A DNA stretch of 64,000 bases from Fluviicola sp. (GCF_029266855.1 NZ_JAQSWB010000002.1:124001-188000), one strand, 5' to 3'. Numbered from the stretch's first letter, positions 1-8,388 are shown. The notes: generated by a model from the letters alone, not told the origin. Numbers and translations: made by a program.

Positions 1-1
1 C

Positions 2-244
2 ATTGTAAATGCAAAATTGATAAACACTTTCCGTGGACTGGGTATAGACGCGGATATGTATCTTACTGATTCTTCGGAGGTGATTTTTCGAATGCTTAAA
101 ATACAGAATCCCGAAGAAGAGTTGCTTGAAGGCTATTTTGAACTGCTACGATTAGGTGATAGAATCGACTTTTCCAATTCGAGGCATGAAGCAAGGAAGC
201 TAGCTAAAAGAATCTACTCACTAATTTGTCAGGATTCTTGTTGA
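2..244 (+). CDS. Hypothetical protein, 3' end only (cut by window edge)
   Basis: The reading frame is open from the left edge to a stop at 242-244, so this is the C-terminal part (about 80 residues) of a gene that starts before the window; a TTG at 17 is only the first possible internal start. The piece is soluble, rich in Leu/Glu/Arg, with a charged helix near the end (SRHEARKLAKRIYSLI). I recognise no family. Its last 16 bases overlap the end of the convergent gene on the minus strand. Confidence 0.45.
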   Translation: MVNAKLINTFRGLGIDADMYLTDSSEVIFRMLKIQNPEEELLEGYFELLRLGDRIDFSNSRHEARKLAKRIYSLICQDSC

Positions 245-789
245 ATCTTATTAGTTTTCAAGCTTTGAACGACAATCTTGTCGAGGTATGAAAATCTTAA
301 TAAAAGATCAGATGGAATTGTAGTAATCGCAAGTATCACATTACCTTCTATATAATCCAAAGCTGGAACGTTTAAGGGATGAGCGAAAATTACATCTTTA
401 ATAATGTCCTCTATATAAGGCATTATCATCATTTTTGGATTTGAGTCAAATTTTATAACTCTCTGGATAGTTTTGCAAATGGGTAATTCCGGATTTGTTG
501 TAAGTTGCATTTTGTTAATGGGATCGGTTGATCGATTAATGATTTTTAATCTTACGATAAGATACTGCTGATTATCCTCATTATGCAACCGACTTTCTTG
601 ATAATTGATGTTTACCAGTAGTTCTTTAGCTTTTTCTTCTTTTCTCTTAATTCTTTTTCTTCTTTGAAGAGCAAATACTCCGAGTATTATAGCTAAAGCA
701 ATTCCTGAAATTACAGGCCAAAAGAAACCAGAATTAATGTTTTCTTGGCTAAAAAGCGTTTGAGATGTATCCGAACTAAGTATAAACAT
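229..789 (-). CDS. Single-pass membrane protein of unknown function
   Basis: 186 aa. Residues about 22-41 form one transmembrane helix (WPVISGIALAIILGVFAL) followed directly by a strongly basic stretch (QRRKRIKRKEEKAK), so the positive-inside rule puts the remaining about 140 residues in the cytoplasm. That domain alternates beta-like segments (QYLIVRLKIINRS, GNVILAIT) and could be a small beta sandwich, but I recognise no family. The short N-terminus (MFILSSDTSQTLFSQENINSG) is not a convincing cleavable signal. The gene is convergent with the partial gene at the left edge and divergent from the replication-like gene at 920. Confidence 0.6.
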   Translation of the reverse strand: MFILSSDTSQTLFSQENINSGFFWPVISGIALAIILGVFALQRRKRIKRKEEKAKELLVNINYQESRLHNEDNQQYLIVRLKIINRSTDPINKMQLTTNPELPICKTIQRVIKFDSNPKMMIMPYIEDIIKDVIFAHPLNVPALDYIEGNVILAITTIPSDLLLRFSYLDKIVVQSLKTNKIQQES

Positions 790-919
790 GATTTTTTAAT
801 GTAAATATAGATCAAAAAGTAGCCCTTATATTGGTGTCTTCAAATGTTAATTATTGTTAATAAGCAATGTCGCTCATTCGTTTTTTAGTGGCTCGCGCCT
901 ATTACATATAGAAAAGGAA

Positions 920-1873
920 ATGGACAGCAGTAAATTATACATTGGGAATCTGAAAAACCTATCCTACAAAAATTTAAAACCAAAGAATCAAAAATATAGT
1001 CCTGGAGAAAAATATCTTTTGTACAGAACCGATAATCCCTCCGATAGGGACTGGCATATCTCGGTTTATGTAAAAGAGAAGAACGGAAAGACCAGTGTTA
1101 CCCTTTATGGAAGTATTCGGAAGTGGTTTTACGGTAAGTATACTTATCGAAATTTGACAAAAGAGGACTTTGTTGAATGTATTGATTTGATTTCTGAACG
1201 TCTGGGAGTTTCCGAAAATGAAATGTGGGGAGCAAGGACGATGCAAATTGAAATTAGCCTTAGCTTAATATTGAAACCCGACATGGCGTACTTCTTAAAT
1301 ACCTTTGTTGATTACAAGGGATTTGATGTAGTTCCTTATGGGCATAACTATCGTGCTTTTGTAGGAAGTAGTAAAGTATTAAAGTTCTACAATGCAGGAA
1401 GAAAAATTGGTAAAGGATTGGGGTTTTCTGAAAGTAAAATTGAACGGATCGAAAGCTATTTTCTTCGTTATCGAGTTGAAGTAAAGATTGATGATTTGTT
1501 ACATGTAGAAAGAAGGATGGGAGAAATATTAATTACTCCCGGAACCATTCTTAAAAATTGGAATGAAATTTACTCCTATCTCAGAATGTACATTGCAGAT
1601 ATTGAATGTTACGGAATACCAAGTAGTAAACGAATCCAGTTGAAAGAAGGTAGTAGAAGGGATTATGAGAATTATCTCATCGAAGCCGGAGTAATGTACA
1701 ATACAATACAGAAATGCTTTGAAGATATTCGACTGCTAAAAAGTGGAAAGCCGAGATTTGAAGCTAAAAAGCAACTAAAAAGAACTTTAGAAAATATGGG
1801 ATCGCATACTTCTGACAAAGATCGTTTTTTGGAATGTTTCGACCGCAAATGCGCCCAGATCTGCCCACCCTAA
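920..1873 (+). CDS. Filamentous-phage/plasmid-type replication initiation protein (gene II/X-like)
   Basis: 317 aa from the ATG at 920, which follows a purine-rich GAAAAGGA; an in-frame TTG at 854 would add 22 residues but has no ribosome-binding site. The order of segments resembles phage/plasmid replication proteins of the gene II/X group: a small-molecule-like beta region (HISVYVKEKNGKTSVTLYGSIRKWFYG), then Leu-rich helices with MQIEISLSL, then KVLKFYNAGRKIGKG and FLRYRVEVKIDDL, matching the family pattern of a Tyr near a Lys-rich turn followed by an R.E.K strand. Y and K of the FYN.G segment would be the candidate nicking residues. It stands alone, followed by about 390 bp without a gene. 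Family placement is by memory of motif order, so moderate. Confidence 0.5.
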   Translation: MDSSKLYIGNLKNLSYKNLKPKNQKYSPGEKYLLYRTDNPSDRDWHISVYVKEKNGKTSVTLYGSIRKWFYGKYTYRNLTKEDFVECIDLISERLGVSENEMWGARTMQIEISLSLILKPDMAYFLNTFVDYKGFDVVPYGHNYRAFVGSSKVLKFYNAGRKIGKGLGFSESKIERIESYFLRYRVEVKIDDLLHVERRMGEILITPGTILKNWNEIYSYLRMYIADIECYGIPSSKRIQLKEGSRRDYENYLIEAGVMYNTIQKCFEDIRLLKSGKPRFEAKKQLKRTLENMGSHTSDKDRFLECFDRKCAQICPP

Positions 1874-2264
1874 TAATAAGAGGGAAAGATACCCTAAAAA
1901 AGGAATAGAATAAAAATGATAAACAAGTAAATGAAGAAGGAAAAGCGAACTTGAGAATACAAGTAAAAACAAGTTTGATTATTCTAAACGAAATATGTTT
2001 GATTGCTTGATATGTTCTTAAAGATTAGAATAAAGAAAAATCTCTTTTAGAGAGGAAATTGGAAAGGAAAGAATGAAGTTCGTTCGAGAATGGTGACTTA
2101 CTGGCGAAAATTCGGCTTCTCCTACCTTTTGACGGTAAATCGGGACGAAAGGTTAGATTGCATTTTTGAAGTGGCGTTAAATGAGCCGAAATTGAGTTTG
2201 TAATTAACTACGTAAATAGATTACGTTCTTTGGTTCGAAATTCGCATGTTAAACGGAAAACGAT
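1874..2264. other. Gene-free 390 bp after the replication-like gene
   Basis: No open frame of useful length. It contains an inverted repeat ACCTTT...AAAGGT (2132-2154 region) around a GC-richer core, and a near-palindrome TACGTA..ATTACGT near 2210-2226 just before TTCTTTGG, which could be a -7-like box for the gene at 2265. An origin for the replication-like protein could lie here, but nothing diagnostic is visible. Confidence 0.3.
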
Positions 2265-2843
2265 ATGAAAGGAAAAAACATTGTAATTGTGGTTCTACTT
2301 GGACTTTTGCTTTTTCTTCTTGGTTGGACAATGAATGAAAGAGAAAGGGCAAGAAGAAAAGATAAAATGATGGATCGACTAAGAGAGGAAAACAAAGAAT
2401 TGAAAATGGCTTACCTCAGTTTGCTTGAAAAGTTCTTAAAAGCAAATGGGGTTGAGCCGAGTGTGCTTGAAGAACTACATAAATTGAAGTCGGAAATTGA
2501 TGAAATGGAAACGGAGATTCATGTAGAACTTGAATCTGTAATTAAACGCATTTCAGACGGAGAAGGAACCAAAGCTGTAAAGGATTTGGCTAAAATAGTT
2601 GAGAATACATTGAAGGAAAAGGCTAAAACTGATGAATCTTTTACAAATAGAAGACCTATGTTAAACGATCTTCTTTTGTATGCTAAAGAAAAGGGGCTTA
2701 TTTGTTCCAGATTGTATGAAAATGGTTTGAAGTTAAAGGAGCTTAGAAATTTGGAAAGTCATGAACTTGCTCCTTCTTGTTCGAAGTTGGAAATTGGAAT
2801 GTCTGTTTTTGCAGGAATTGAGATTATTAGTGCGGTTCGTTAA
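2265..2843 (+). CDS. Membrane-anchored coiled-coil protein with HEPN-type RNxxxH motif
   Basis: 192 aa. Residues 4-22 are a transmembrane anchor (IVIVVLLGLLLFLLGW) followed by ERERARRKDK, so the body is cytoplasmic. Residues 30-100 are a long charged coiled coil. The C-terminal part is all-alpha and ends with LKELRNLESHELAP: R161-N162-xxx-H166 fits the Rx4H catalytic signature of HEPN ribonucleases, including the polar residue just after Arg. It lies 77 bp before the ABC-3C operon and runs the same way. I infer a membrane-tethered RNA-cleaving or RNA-binding effector; a DUF4145-like scaffold domain without activity is the alternative. Confidence 0.55.
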   Translation: MKGKNIVIVVLLGLLLFLLGWTMNERERARRKDKMMDRLREENKELKMAYLSLLEKFLKANGVEPSVLEELHKLKSEIDEMETEIHVELESVIKRISDGEGTKAVKDLAKIVENTLKEKAKTDESFTNRRPMLNDLLLYAKEKGLICSRLYENGLKLKELRNLESHELAPSCSKLEIGMSVFAGIEIISAVR

Positions 2844-2920
2844 ATTCTAACATCGAGAAATCGCAAAAACACATTAGAATCCAATTTTGATGTTATTTTT
2901 GTTATGAAAATTTAACCATT

Positions 2921-3118
2921 ATGAATGATTTTTTAGCTTGGTCGGGTTGGGCTTTTGGACTTATATCTACCGTAATTGCTGTTTTCCAGTTTAGAAAGAA
3001 GGAAGAACTAAAGAAAGAGGTTAGAACTGCACAGGCTAACATCGATAAAGTTGTTATGGAAGCCAGAGATAAAGGTGTTGCGATTAACATTAATAATGGT
3101 GATATAACGATTAGTTAG
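2921..3118 (+). CDS. Small membrane protein of the ABC-3C operon
   Basis: 65 aa: one N-terminal transmembrane helix (DFLAWSGWAFGLISTVIAVFQF), a basic/acidic helix (RKKEELKKEVRTAQANIDKV) and a short tail VAININNGDITIS. The tail resembles the NNG-ITI strand often seen at the start of ABC-3C C-terminal-domain proteins, and the next gene begins with a similar strand (IEIKTNFGNIIL). Its stop TAG overlaps the next start GTG by one base (TAGTG), so translation is probably coupled. Probable effector or membrane anchor of the system. Confidence 0.6.
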   Translation: MNDFLAWSGWAFGLISTVIAVFQFRKKEELKKEVRTAQANIDKVVMEARDKGVAININNGDITIS

Positions 3119-3675
3119 TGGCTAAGAATAATATTGAAATAAAAACAAATTTTGGGAATATTATTCTAACCGATAATAATCCTGCTAAAACCAGTTTACT
3201 TGGTGATTTAATCGTCGAATTTTCAGGGTTAGCAAGTGAACTCGATTTTGAAGATTCTGATGTCGCTGTTCCTTTTGAGATTGAAGATAAAATCACCCAT
3301 AATTCCGTTGTTAAATATCTGTTTTTGTTCGAAAATTATATTTCTAATGAGGCACTATTAAGACGAGTTTACTCTATTGTTCATGAAACAAAGCCTTTAG
3401 CTAGAGCAATGATACTTAGGTTGGTGAATCAAGAATATCGTAAGTGGAAAGGGCACTTATTAAGAGAGACAAGTGATGTTGCTAAGACCGAAATTGAGCA
3501 TATAAGAGAAAAAAGTGATTTTCTAATTGAAAAAGTCTTGATGGATGTAAAGCAAAGACTTATCGGTATTGTGAGTATTACTAATGTTGAGGAAGAGTTT
3601 ATTAATGAATGTATATGCATTGTTATTGCTGACGCATTTTTTGAATGTAAAATTTTAGAGAACCCAAATACATGA
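3118..3675 (+). CDS. ABC-three-component system C-terminal-domain (CTD) type protein
   Basis: 185 aa, GTG start at 3118 overlapping the previous stop, and its own stop overlaps the next ATG (ATGA at 3672-3675). After a short N-terminal beta segment it is alpha-helical (residues about 60-180) with KPLARAMILRLVNQEYRKWKGH and a long helix EIEHIREKSDFLIEKVLMDVKQRL. Position directly before a small middle component and a DUF2326-like ATPase is the standard ABC-3C gene order, so I assign it as the CTD component by context more than by motif. Alternative: unrelated helical adaptor. Confidence 0.55.
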   Translation: MAKNNIEIKTNFGNIILTDNNPAKTSLLGDLIVEFSGLASELDFEDSDVAVPFEIEDKITHNSVVKYLFLFENYISNEALLRRVYSIVHETKPLARAMILRLVNQEYRKWKGHLLRETSDVAKTEIEHIREKSDFLIEKVLMDVKQRLIGIVSITNVEEEFINECICIVIADAFFECKILENPNT

Positions 3676-3899
3676 TTGTTACTTCGGACATATCCCCAGA
3701 AAGAAACCTATATTTTTTAGGTGGGAAGATATTGGAAAAACTTCCGAAGGATGAGCCAATGGATTCTCTTACTGTATTTGAATATTTGAGAGAAAAATTC
3801 GGGATTTCGTTCCCACTATTTATGTATGCTTTAGATTGGTTGTATCTAGCAGATTTAATTGATTTAACCCCAAACGGAGATATTAGAGTATGTTTTTGA
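3672..3899 (+). CDS. ABC-three-component system middle component (MC6-like)
   Basis: 75 aa, small wHTH-like protein. The pattern N-terminal PERNLYFLGGKILEKL, then a helix-rich DSLTVFEYLREKFGISFPLFMYALDWLYLADLIDL and a short wing NGDIRVCF is what I recall of the small middle components of ABC-3C systems (MC6 type), which link the ATPase to the CTD protein. It overlaps the previous gene by 4 bases and the ATPase gene by 10 bases (3890-3899), so the three products are probably made in fixed ratio. Confidence 0.7.
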   Translation: MIVTSDISPERNLYFLGGKILEKLPKDEPMDSLTVFEYLREKFGISFPLFMYALDWLYLADLIDLTPNGDIRVCF

Positions 3900-5599
3900 G
3901 AACTTTAAACATATACAAGGGAACTGAAATCCTTCGGTCTATATCTTTCAAAAAGGGTATGAACTTTATCGTTGATAATACTCCTGTAAATGATGTTAAG
4001 CAATCGGGCAATAGTGTTGGTAAAACTACTGTTTTACGTCTAATTGATTATTGTCTTGGATCAAATGGAGACAGTATTTGGAAAGACTCTGAATATAAAA
4101 CTAAAGAGAATACTGAGGTCAAAGTTTTTCTTGAAGAGAATAATGTTGAAGTTGAACTAGAAATAGTCGATTCTTTGGATGAAGCGAAAAAAATCACTTT
4201 GTTAAGGAGGAATTTCTTGAACGGTAGGGATAAGAAAATTTGGATCAATTCTGAAAAAAAATCGGATAACGAGCTAAAGTTATTCTTAAATAAGGAGTTT
4301 TTTGGAATCAATGGAGTAAATCCGAGTTTTAGATATATGATCGCAAAGTTCGTCCGAAACGATCATCATCGAATGTCGAATACTCTACGTTATTTGCATC
4401 AGGCTACTACTGACACTATTTACGAATCGATTCACCTAAAATTATTAGGGATCAACTTTGAACCAGAATTAATTAGCGAGAAAAGCCAACTTAATGAATC
4501 TCTTAAAACAGAAGGAAAAATAATCGATCGCTTAACTAAGGATTTTTCTGAAAATGCTTTAAAGCAAGCTTTAGCTGTAATTGAGCGTGATATAGAAAAA
4601 TTGAATACTTCTAAAAATGCTTATAAGATTAGTGGAACAGACCAAAATCTAATTGATGCCCTAAATGAAACTAAATACCAATTAAGCAAAAAGTCTGAGG
4701 AGATCGCTGAATTAGAGTTAAAATTGAAATTAATCGAAGAGTCTGTAAATGAGCTTAAAATCGGGATTAGTAAGACTGATTTAGGTGCCTTAAAGGCAAT
4801 TTACGAGAATGCTAAAATCTACCTTTCTGAACTGCATAAAAAATTTGAAGATGTAATTACTTTCCATAATTCTATGGTAGATAATAAGATTGCTTATCTA
4901 ACGAGAAATTTGGATTCTGATAAAAGGCATTTAGAAATTATTAAACTTGAACAAAGTAAGTTGTTAAGTGAAGAACGGAAACTGGTTCAAGAACTCAATT
5001 CGATTATATCTCTTGATATCTATAACGACTTGATTTTCGAATTAAATAGAAAATTTGAGGAGAAAGGAAGAAAAGAAAGTATGTTAAATCAAATTCAAGA
5101 AGTACAAAAATCGATCAATGAGAAAACAAACCGCTTGGAAGAGATCAATAATATCCTAGCATCTTATGAGGAAGAGTTAAATAGTAAAGAGTTAACTTTT
5201 AATCAGTTTTTTGCTGAAATTTCTAATGATTTGTATGGTGAACAATGTATCCTAACTCATAGTAAAGTGAATGAAAACTATAAGTTCGGAATACAGGATT
5301 TACAGGCGAATAAAGGGAGCGGTAAAAAGAAGGGGGAAATAGCTAGCTTTGATTTGGCTTATATCAAGTTTTCTGAACTAACTGGAATTAGAGCCCCAAA
5401 ATTTGTTTTACATGATAGTCCCGAAGACGTGTCTATTAACCAGCTTTTGACCTTGGTAAAAATTGCGAATGAAATTAATGGGCAATTTGTTGTATCTGTT
5501 TTAAAGGACAAATTCCTTAGTTCGGAAGATGCAAAGGCTGTTATTGATAACAACAAAATCGTTGAATTGTCGGAGTCAAATAAACTGTTTAAGTTTTGA
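3890..5599 (+). CDS. ABC-3C system ATPase (DUF2326/SMC-like)
   Basis: 569 aa. Residues 40-47 GNSVGKTT are the Walker A loop, preceded by an N-terminal strand typical of SMC/RecF-like ABC ATPases (GMNFIVDN). Residues about 180-430 are coiled coil (repeated Lys/Glu/Leu heptads). The C-terminal half contains GSGKKKGEIASFDLAYIKFSE (signature-like) and PKFVLHDSPEDVS (Walker B/D-loop-like, with His-Asp-Ser before the D-loop as in DUF2326). These ATPases are thought to sense DNA or nucleoprotein and switch on linked effectors. Last gene of the 2921-5599 operon. Confidence 0.85.
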   Translation: MFLRTLNIYKGTEILRSISFKKGMNFIVDNTPVNDVKQSGNSVGKTTVLRLIDYCLGSNGDSIWKDSEYKTKENTEVKVFLEENNVEVELEIVDSLDEAKKITLLRRNFLNGRDKKIWINSEKKSDNELKLFLNKEFFGINGVNPSFRYMIAKFVRNDHHRMSNTLRYLHQATTDTIYESIHLKLLGINFEPELISEKSQLNESLKTEGKIIDRLTKDFSENALKQALAVIERDIEKLNTSKNAYKISGTDQNLIDALNETKYQLSKKSEEIAELELKLKLIEESVNELKIGISKTDLGALKAIYENAKIYLSELHKKFEDVITFHNSMVDNKIAYLTRNLDSDKRHLEIIKLEQSKLLSEERKLVQELNSIISLDIYNDLIFELNRKFEEKGRKESMLNQIQEVQKSINEKTNRLEEINNILASYEEELNSKELTFNQFFAEISNDLYGEQCILTHSKVNENYKFGIQDLQANKGSGKKKGEIASFDLAYIKFSELTGIRAPKFVLHDSPEDVSINQLLTLVKIANEINGQFVVSVLKDKFLSSEDAKAVIDNNKIVELSESNKLFKF

Positions 5600-5730
5600 G
5601 TTTTCACTCCGATTCTAACTCCGATTACTCATATACGATTCTATATCCCTATATTTACAACGATACTAAAGGAAAGGATGTAGTCCCGTCCAGACCGCTA
5701 AAAAACGTTAGAAGAAAATAGCTTATATGG

Positions 5731-5782
5731 CTGTAAGCTTAGAAAACCCTAGAGTGTATCAAATGCTCTAGGGTTTTTGCTT
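5731..5782 (+). terminator. Rho-independent terminator and conserved leader (copy 1)
   Basis: A 15-nt segment CTGTAAGCTTAGAAA (5731-5745) leads into a hairpin with arms AACCCTAGAG (5745-5754) and CTCTAGGGTT (5766-5775) followed by a T-rich run. It would terminate the ABC-3C operon. The same 15-nt segment and the same layout recur at 16866-16945, where the island ends. Confidence 0.7.
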
Positions 5783-5804
5783 TTATGCAACTATTTACTT
5801 TCAA

Positions 5805-6338
5805 ATGAGACAACTGTTTTACTATTTAACGATTCTTTTATTGCTTTCCTCTTGTGGCCAGCCAACGAAGTATGTCGTTAAGAATAACCTTGTTTATTTT
5901 CAAGGTTGGAACGAAGCAAAAGGAAATTATGAAGTACTTTTGAAAGGAGTATCAGCAAAGTCTTTTAAGGTGATTGATACCGATTGCAACATGATTGTAG
6001 GGAAGGACAATAAAAGTGTTTTTATTGACTATTCTAAATTGGAAAATGCCGATGCGTCATCTTTTGAATATATTGGAAATTATTTTTTTAAAAGCAAAGA
6101 CTCCGTTTACTTTTTTGGTTTTTACAACTCCTTTGATGATTGTGAGGTTGTTGGAGTGAATCCGGCAACTTTCCAAATAGACAAGAAATATCCCTGGGCT
6201 TATGACAGACACCTTGTTATATATGGTCATACCGTTTTAGATTCAGTAGATTTTGAGTCATTCAAAGTGATTGATAAATTAAAAGCTCAAGATAAATATG
6301 CAAATTATGTTGATGGGAAAAGAGTCATCAGGAAATAG
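5805..6338 (+). CDS. DKNYY-type lipoprotein
   Basis: 177 aa with a lipoprotein signal (MRQLFYYLTILLLLSSCGQ, Cys at residue 17). The mature part repeats the DKNYY pattern: DTDCNMIVGKDNKSVFIDY, then ENADASSFEYIGNYFFKSKDSVYFFGF, then VVGVNPATFQIDKKYPWAYDRHLVIYG. Such proteins are small beta-repeat surface or periplasmic lipoproteins without known activity. It is a single gene between two terminator-like elements. Confidence 0.75.
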   Translation: MRQLFYYLTILLLLSSCGQPTKYVVKNNLVYFQGWNEAKGNYEVLLKGVSAKSFKVIDTDCNMIVGKDNKSVFIDYSKLENADASSFEYIGNYFFKSKDSVYFFGFYNSFDDCEVVGVNPATFQIDKKYPWAYDRHLVIYGHTVLDSVDFESFKVIDKLKAQDKYANYVDGKRVIRK

Positions 6339-6401
6339 AGAAAGAAACTTAAGATGTATCAAATGTCTTGAGGGTTTTGTCTTTTATGGAAATTGATTTT
6401 C
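6339..6401 (+). terminator. Degenerate terminator-like element (copy 2) ending in the 47-bp repeat
   Basis: AAACTTAAGA (6346-6355) faces TCTTGAGGGTTTTGTCTTTT (6365-6384), a weakened copy of the hairpin at 16878-16944. The right part belongs to the direct repeat that returns 10.56 kb downstream. Confidence 0.5.
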
Positions 6402-6403
6402 AT
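6357..6403 (+). repeat. 47-bp direct repeat, left copy (island boundary)
   Basis: Positions 6357-6403 are identical base for base to 16920-16966. The left copy continues into the start of a GIY-YIG reading frame; the right copy does not. The two copies enclose the whole WYL/RtcB/RlaP/tRNA-array/TerD-like gene set. Confidence 0.85.
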
Positions 6404-6548
6404 GGAAAGCTACTTCGTTTATATCAACTATTTTGAGAAGTTTGACAAGTATTATATTGGTCAAACAGAAAACTTTGAATCACGATTACGTCTTCATAAT
6501 TCGGGTTTAGTTAGATCTACAAGCTCTTTCGATAGGCCATTTATCTAG
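6402..6548 (+). pseudogene. Truncated GIY-YIG nuclease fragment
   Basis: A 48-codon frame reading MESYFVYINYFEKFDKYYIG then QTENFESRLRLHNSG is the N-terminal half of a UPF0213-type GIY-YIG protein: the GIY-like VYI and the YYIGQT motif, the catalytic Arg (SRLRLHN) and the following HNSG are all recognisable. It stops after DRPFI at the point where the family normally continues with PW.L and a catalytic Glu, and no frame downstream restores it. Complete members have about 85-100 residues, so this is a remnant, probably broken when the island inserted. Confidence 0.75.
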
Positions 6549-6636
6549 AAATTCAGACAGTTTTTGGTGTGGGTTGGAAGTGTTTAATTGTGACATAGTG
6601 ATTTTTGTTAAATGAAATAGTGTTGCTAAAATCTTA

Positions 6637-8361
6637 CTAAAAGGCCTCCCGTTCCAACCACTCCAATCCATTTGGTAAATCTAAAGAGCTAAACTCTAAA
6701 TGAATCACTCTTCTTCGTTTTTGATTCTGTGTTTTAGAGGATGAGTGTAAGAGAAGTGGTTTCATTAATTGAACACCTCCTTCTTTCACTTCCATTAGTG
6801 CCGGATGAGCGCCTGCTGTAATAGTTTTGATTTCATCATCAGTAAATCTTTTGGTGTGTGAGCCCGGAATTACTTTCAACGCTCCGTTTTGTTCAAGAGT
6901 AGTGTCTAAATGAATTCGAATCGTAAAGATGTTGTGGAGAAATTCTTCTGGTGGACAAACTGAATTGATCTCTTTCTTTTTGGTCCAGGATGTAAATCCA
7001 ACGGTCTCAATTTTCTTCTGAATATTAATTGGAATATCCTGATGCCAACTGACGAACCAATTAGAATCATCCGGCTTATCAAAATAAATCGACTTCACAA
7101 GAAAAGCATTCGGATCTATTGATTTTACTAAACGCTTTAAGTTTTCGTTAAAAATGAATTCTTTTAATGAAGGAATACCTTTGATTAAAGTTCTTTTCCC
7201 GAAAGTTGGTTCATCATTGTCAGTGAAATAATCATGGAGTTCTTTGCCTATTCTTCGAATTTCTTTCCTTGTATAAAGATCATTGAGAATTGAATAACCG
7301 TTTTTCACCAACTTCTTACTCGCAGTTAGGGCATCAGAAGCTGATAATTGTGAATTATACATATCCAACCCATTCTGAAACTTCTCTTGAATTCTGCGTT
7401 TCAATGAAATAGGCTTCAACACTTGCATAGCTTCTCCAAAACCAAGGATCAATCGTTCCAACTCAAAATTCTGATGAACTGAAAGTTCTATGATTACTGC
7501 TCCATTGTTGAAGGTCTCTCTTACCTTTTGCGTATGATGTAAAGGTTTTGTCAGAACATACGGAGCATTTTTCTCATCTACTTTTAAGACAATTCGATCC
7601 ACATGCTTCTCGTCTAAGACCGTTACACCAATCGTGTTCTTATAAAAGGTGTCGCCATCAAAATTTTCGTTGATATGATCAAGTTTCGTGTCGTAGTCAA
7701 TACTAATAATCCGGTCTAAAGCAAAAGTCAGTACATTACCCTTTTTGTTTTTTTTACCTACCAAAAACCATCTGTTGTTGAATTCTTTCAAAATAAAAGG
7801 GTGAATAGTAATCACTGAACTTTCATTGGCTTTAAATGACTGATAGCGAAGTTTTAGAACCATCTTTTTTAGAATCGCCTGATACAAGACATCCAAGTGT
7901 TCCAGCCCCTTCAATTGATCATTCTTATCCAAATGAATAATTGCCGGTCGATGTGTTTTTTCTGTATAAATCTTATCCTCCAACCGTTGAATGATTCCTC
8001 CTAACTCTGAGAATAATGAAAAATCTTTGAATTGCTTCAACATCTCCACAGTCTCTGAAAGTACATGCATGTCATTTTCGTTCAATGGAATATCTGTGAT
8101 TGTAAAATCCGGATCTTCGTAACGATAGAATTTCTTATCATATACTTCAATTGGAGCATTGTAGCCCAATTTATCACTTCGCATTAATTGAATATCGAGT
8201 TGAATGGTGCGTTTGCTAACGTTTGCATCTTTTCCTTCGTATTCATATAATGCGTCTGAACACGCTTCAATCAAATCTTCCAATGTCCAATTTCGATAAC
8301 TGTTTTGTAAACATTTATCAATTGTTCTATAACGAATTAGTGCATTTTTGTTTTGTGCCAT
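6637..8361 (-). CDS. WYL-domain transcription regulator fused to a PhyH-type Fe(II)/2OG dioxygenase
   Basis: 574 aa. Residues 10-65 form a winged HTH (YRTIDKCLQN...VSKRTIQLDIQLM); about 150-330 match a WYL sensor domain with its C-terminal extension (LRYQS, PFILKEFNNRWFLVG, FALDRI, RRIQEKFQNGL). From about 345 the protein continues as a phytanoyl-CoA-dioxygenase-like domain: SWHQDIP gives H440-x-D442, then GALKVIPGSH (493-502), then LLLHSS with H539 and Arg 549-551, i.e. a complete metal triad and a 2-oxoglutarate Arg. The gene is divergent from rtcB and its start lies 27 bp from the palindrome at 8389-8407. Regulator and enzyme in one chain is unusual. I infer that it controls the three operator sites of the island; what the oxygenase part acts on is unknown. 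Confidence 0.85.
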   Translation of the reverse strand: MAQNKNALIRYRTIDKCLQNSYRNWTLEDLIEACSDALYEYEGKDANVSKRTIQLDIQLMRSDKLGYNAPIEVYDKKFYRYEDPDFTITDIPLNENDMHVLSETVEMLKQFKDFSLFSELGGIIQRLEDKIYTEKTHRPAIIHLDKNDQLKGLEHLDVLYQAILKKMVLKLRYQSFKANESSVITIHPFILKEFNNRWFLVGKKNKKGNVLTFALDRIISIDYDTKLDHINENFDGDTFYKNTIGVTVLDEKHVDRIVLKVDEKNAPYVLTKPLHHTQKVRETFNNGAVIIELSVHQNFELERLILGFGEAMQVLKPISLKRRIQEKFQNGLDMYNSQLSASDALTASKKLVKNGYSILNDLYTRKEIRRIGKELHDYFTDNDEPTFGKRTLIKGIPSLKEFIFNENLKRLVKSIDPNAFLVKSIYFDKPDDSNWFVSWHQDIPINIQKKIETVGFTSWTKKKEINSVCPPEEFLHNIFTIRIHLDTTLEQNGALKVIPGSHTKRFTDDEIKTITAGAHPALMEVKEGGVQLMKPLLLHSSSKTQNQKRRRVIHLEFSSLDLPNGLEWLEREAF

Positions 8362-8388
8362 GAACTAAAATTAATTCTTTTTTAAATG

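Noticed and set aside
854-919. TTG start at 854 for the replication-like gene
   Set aside because: ATG 920 has a purine-rich upstream stretch; the extra 22 residues look non-conserved.
5599-5680. C-terminal remnant of a gene (open frame ending KGKDVVPSRPLKNVRRK)
   Set aside because: The open frame is short, has no start and no recognisable family; likely chance.
6339-6636. Functional GIY-YIG nuclease
   Set aside because: The frame stops at 48 residues and lacks the second half with the catalytic Glu.
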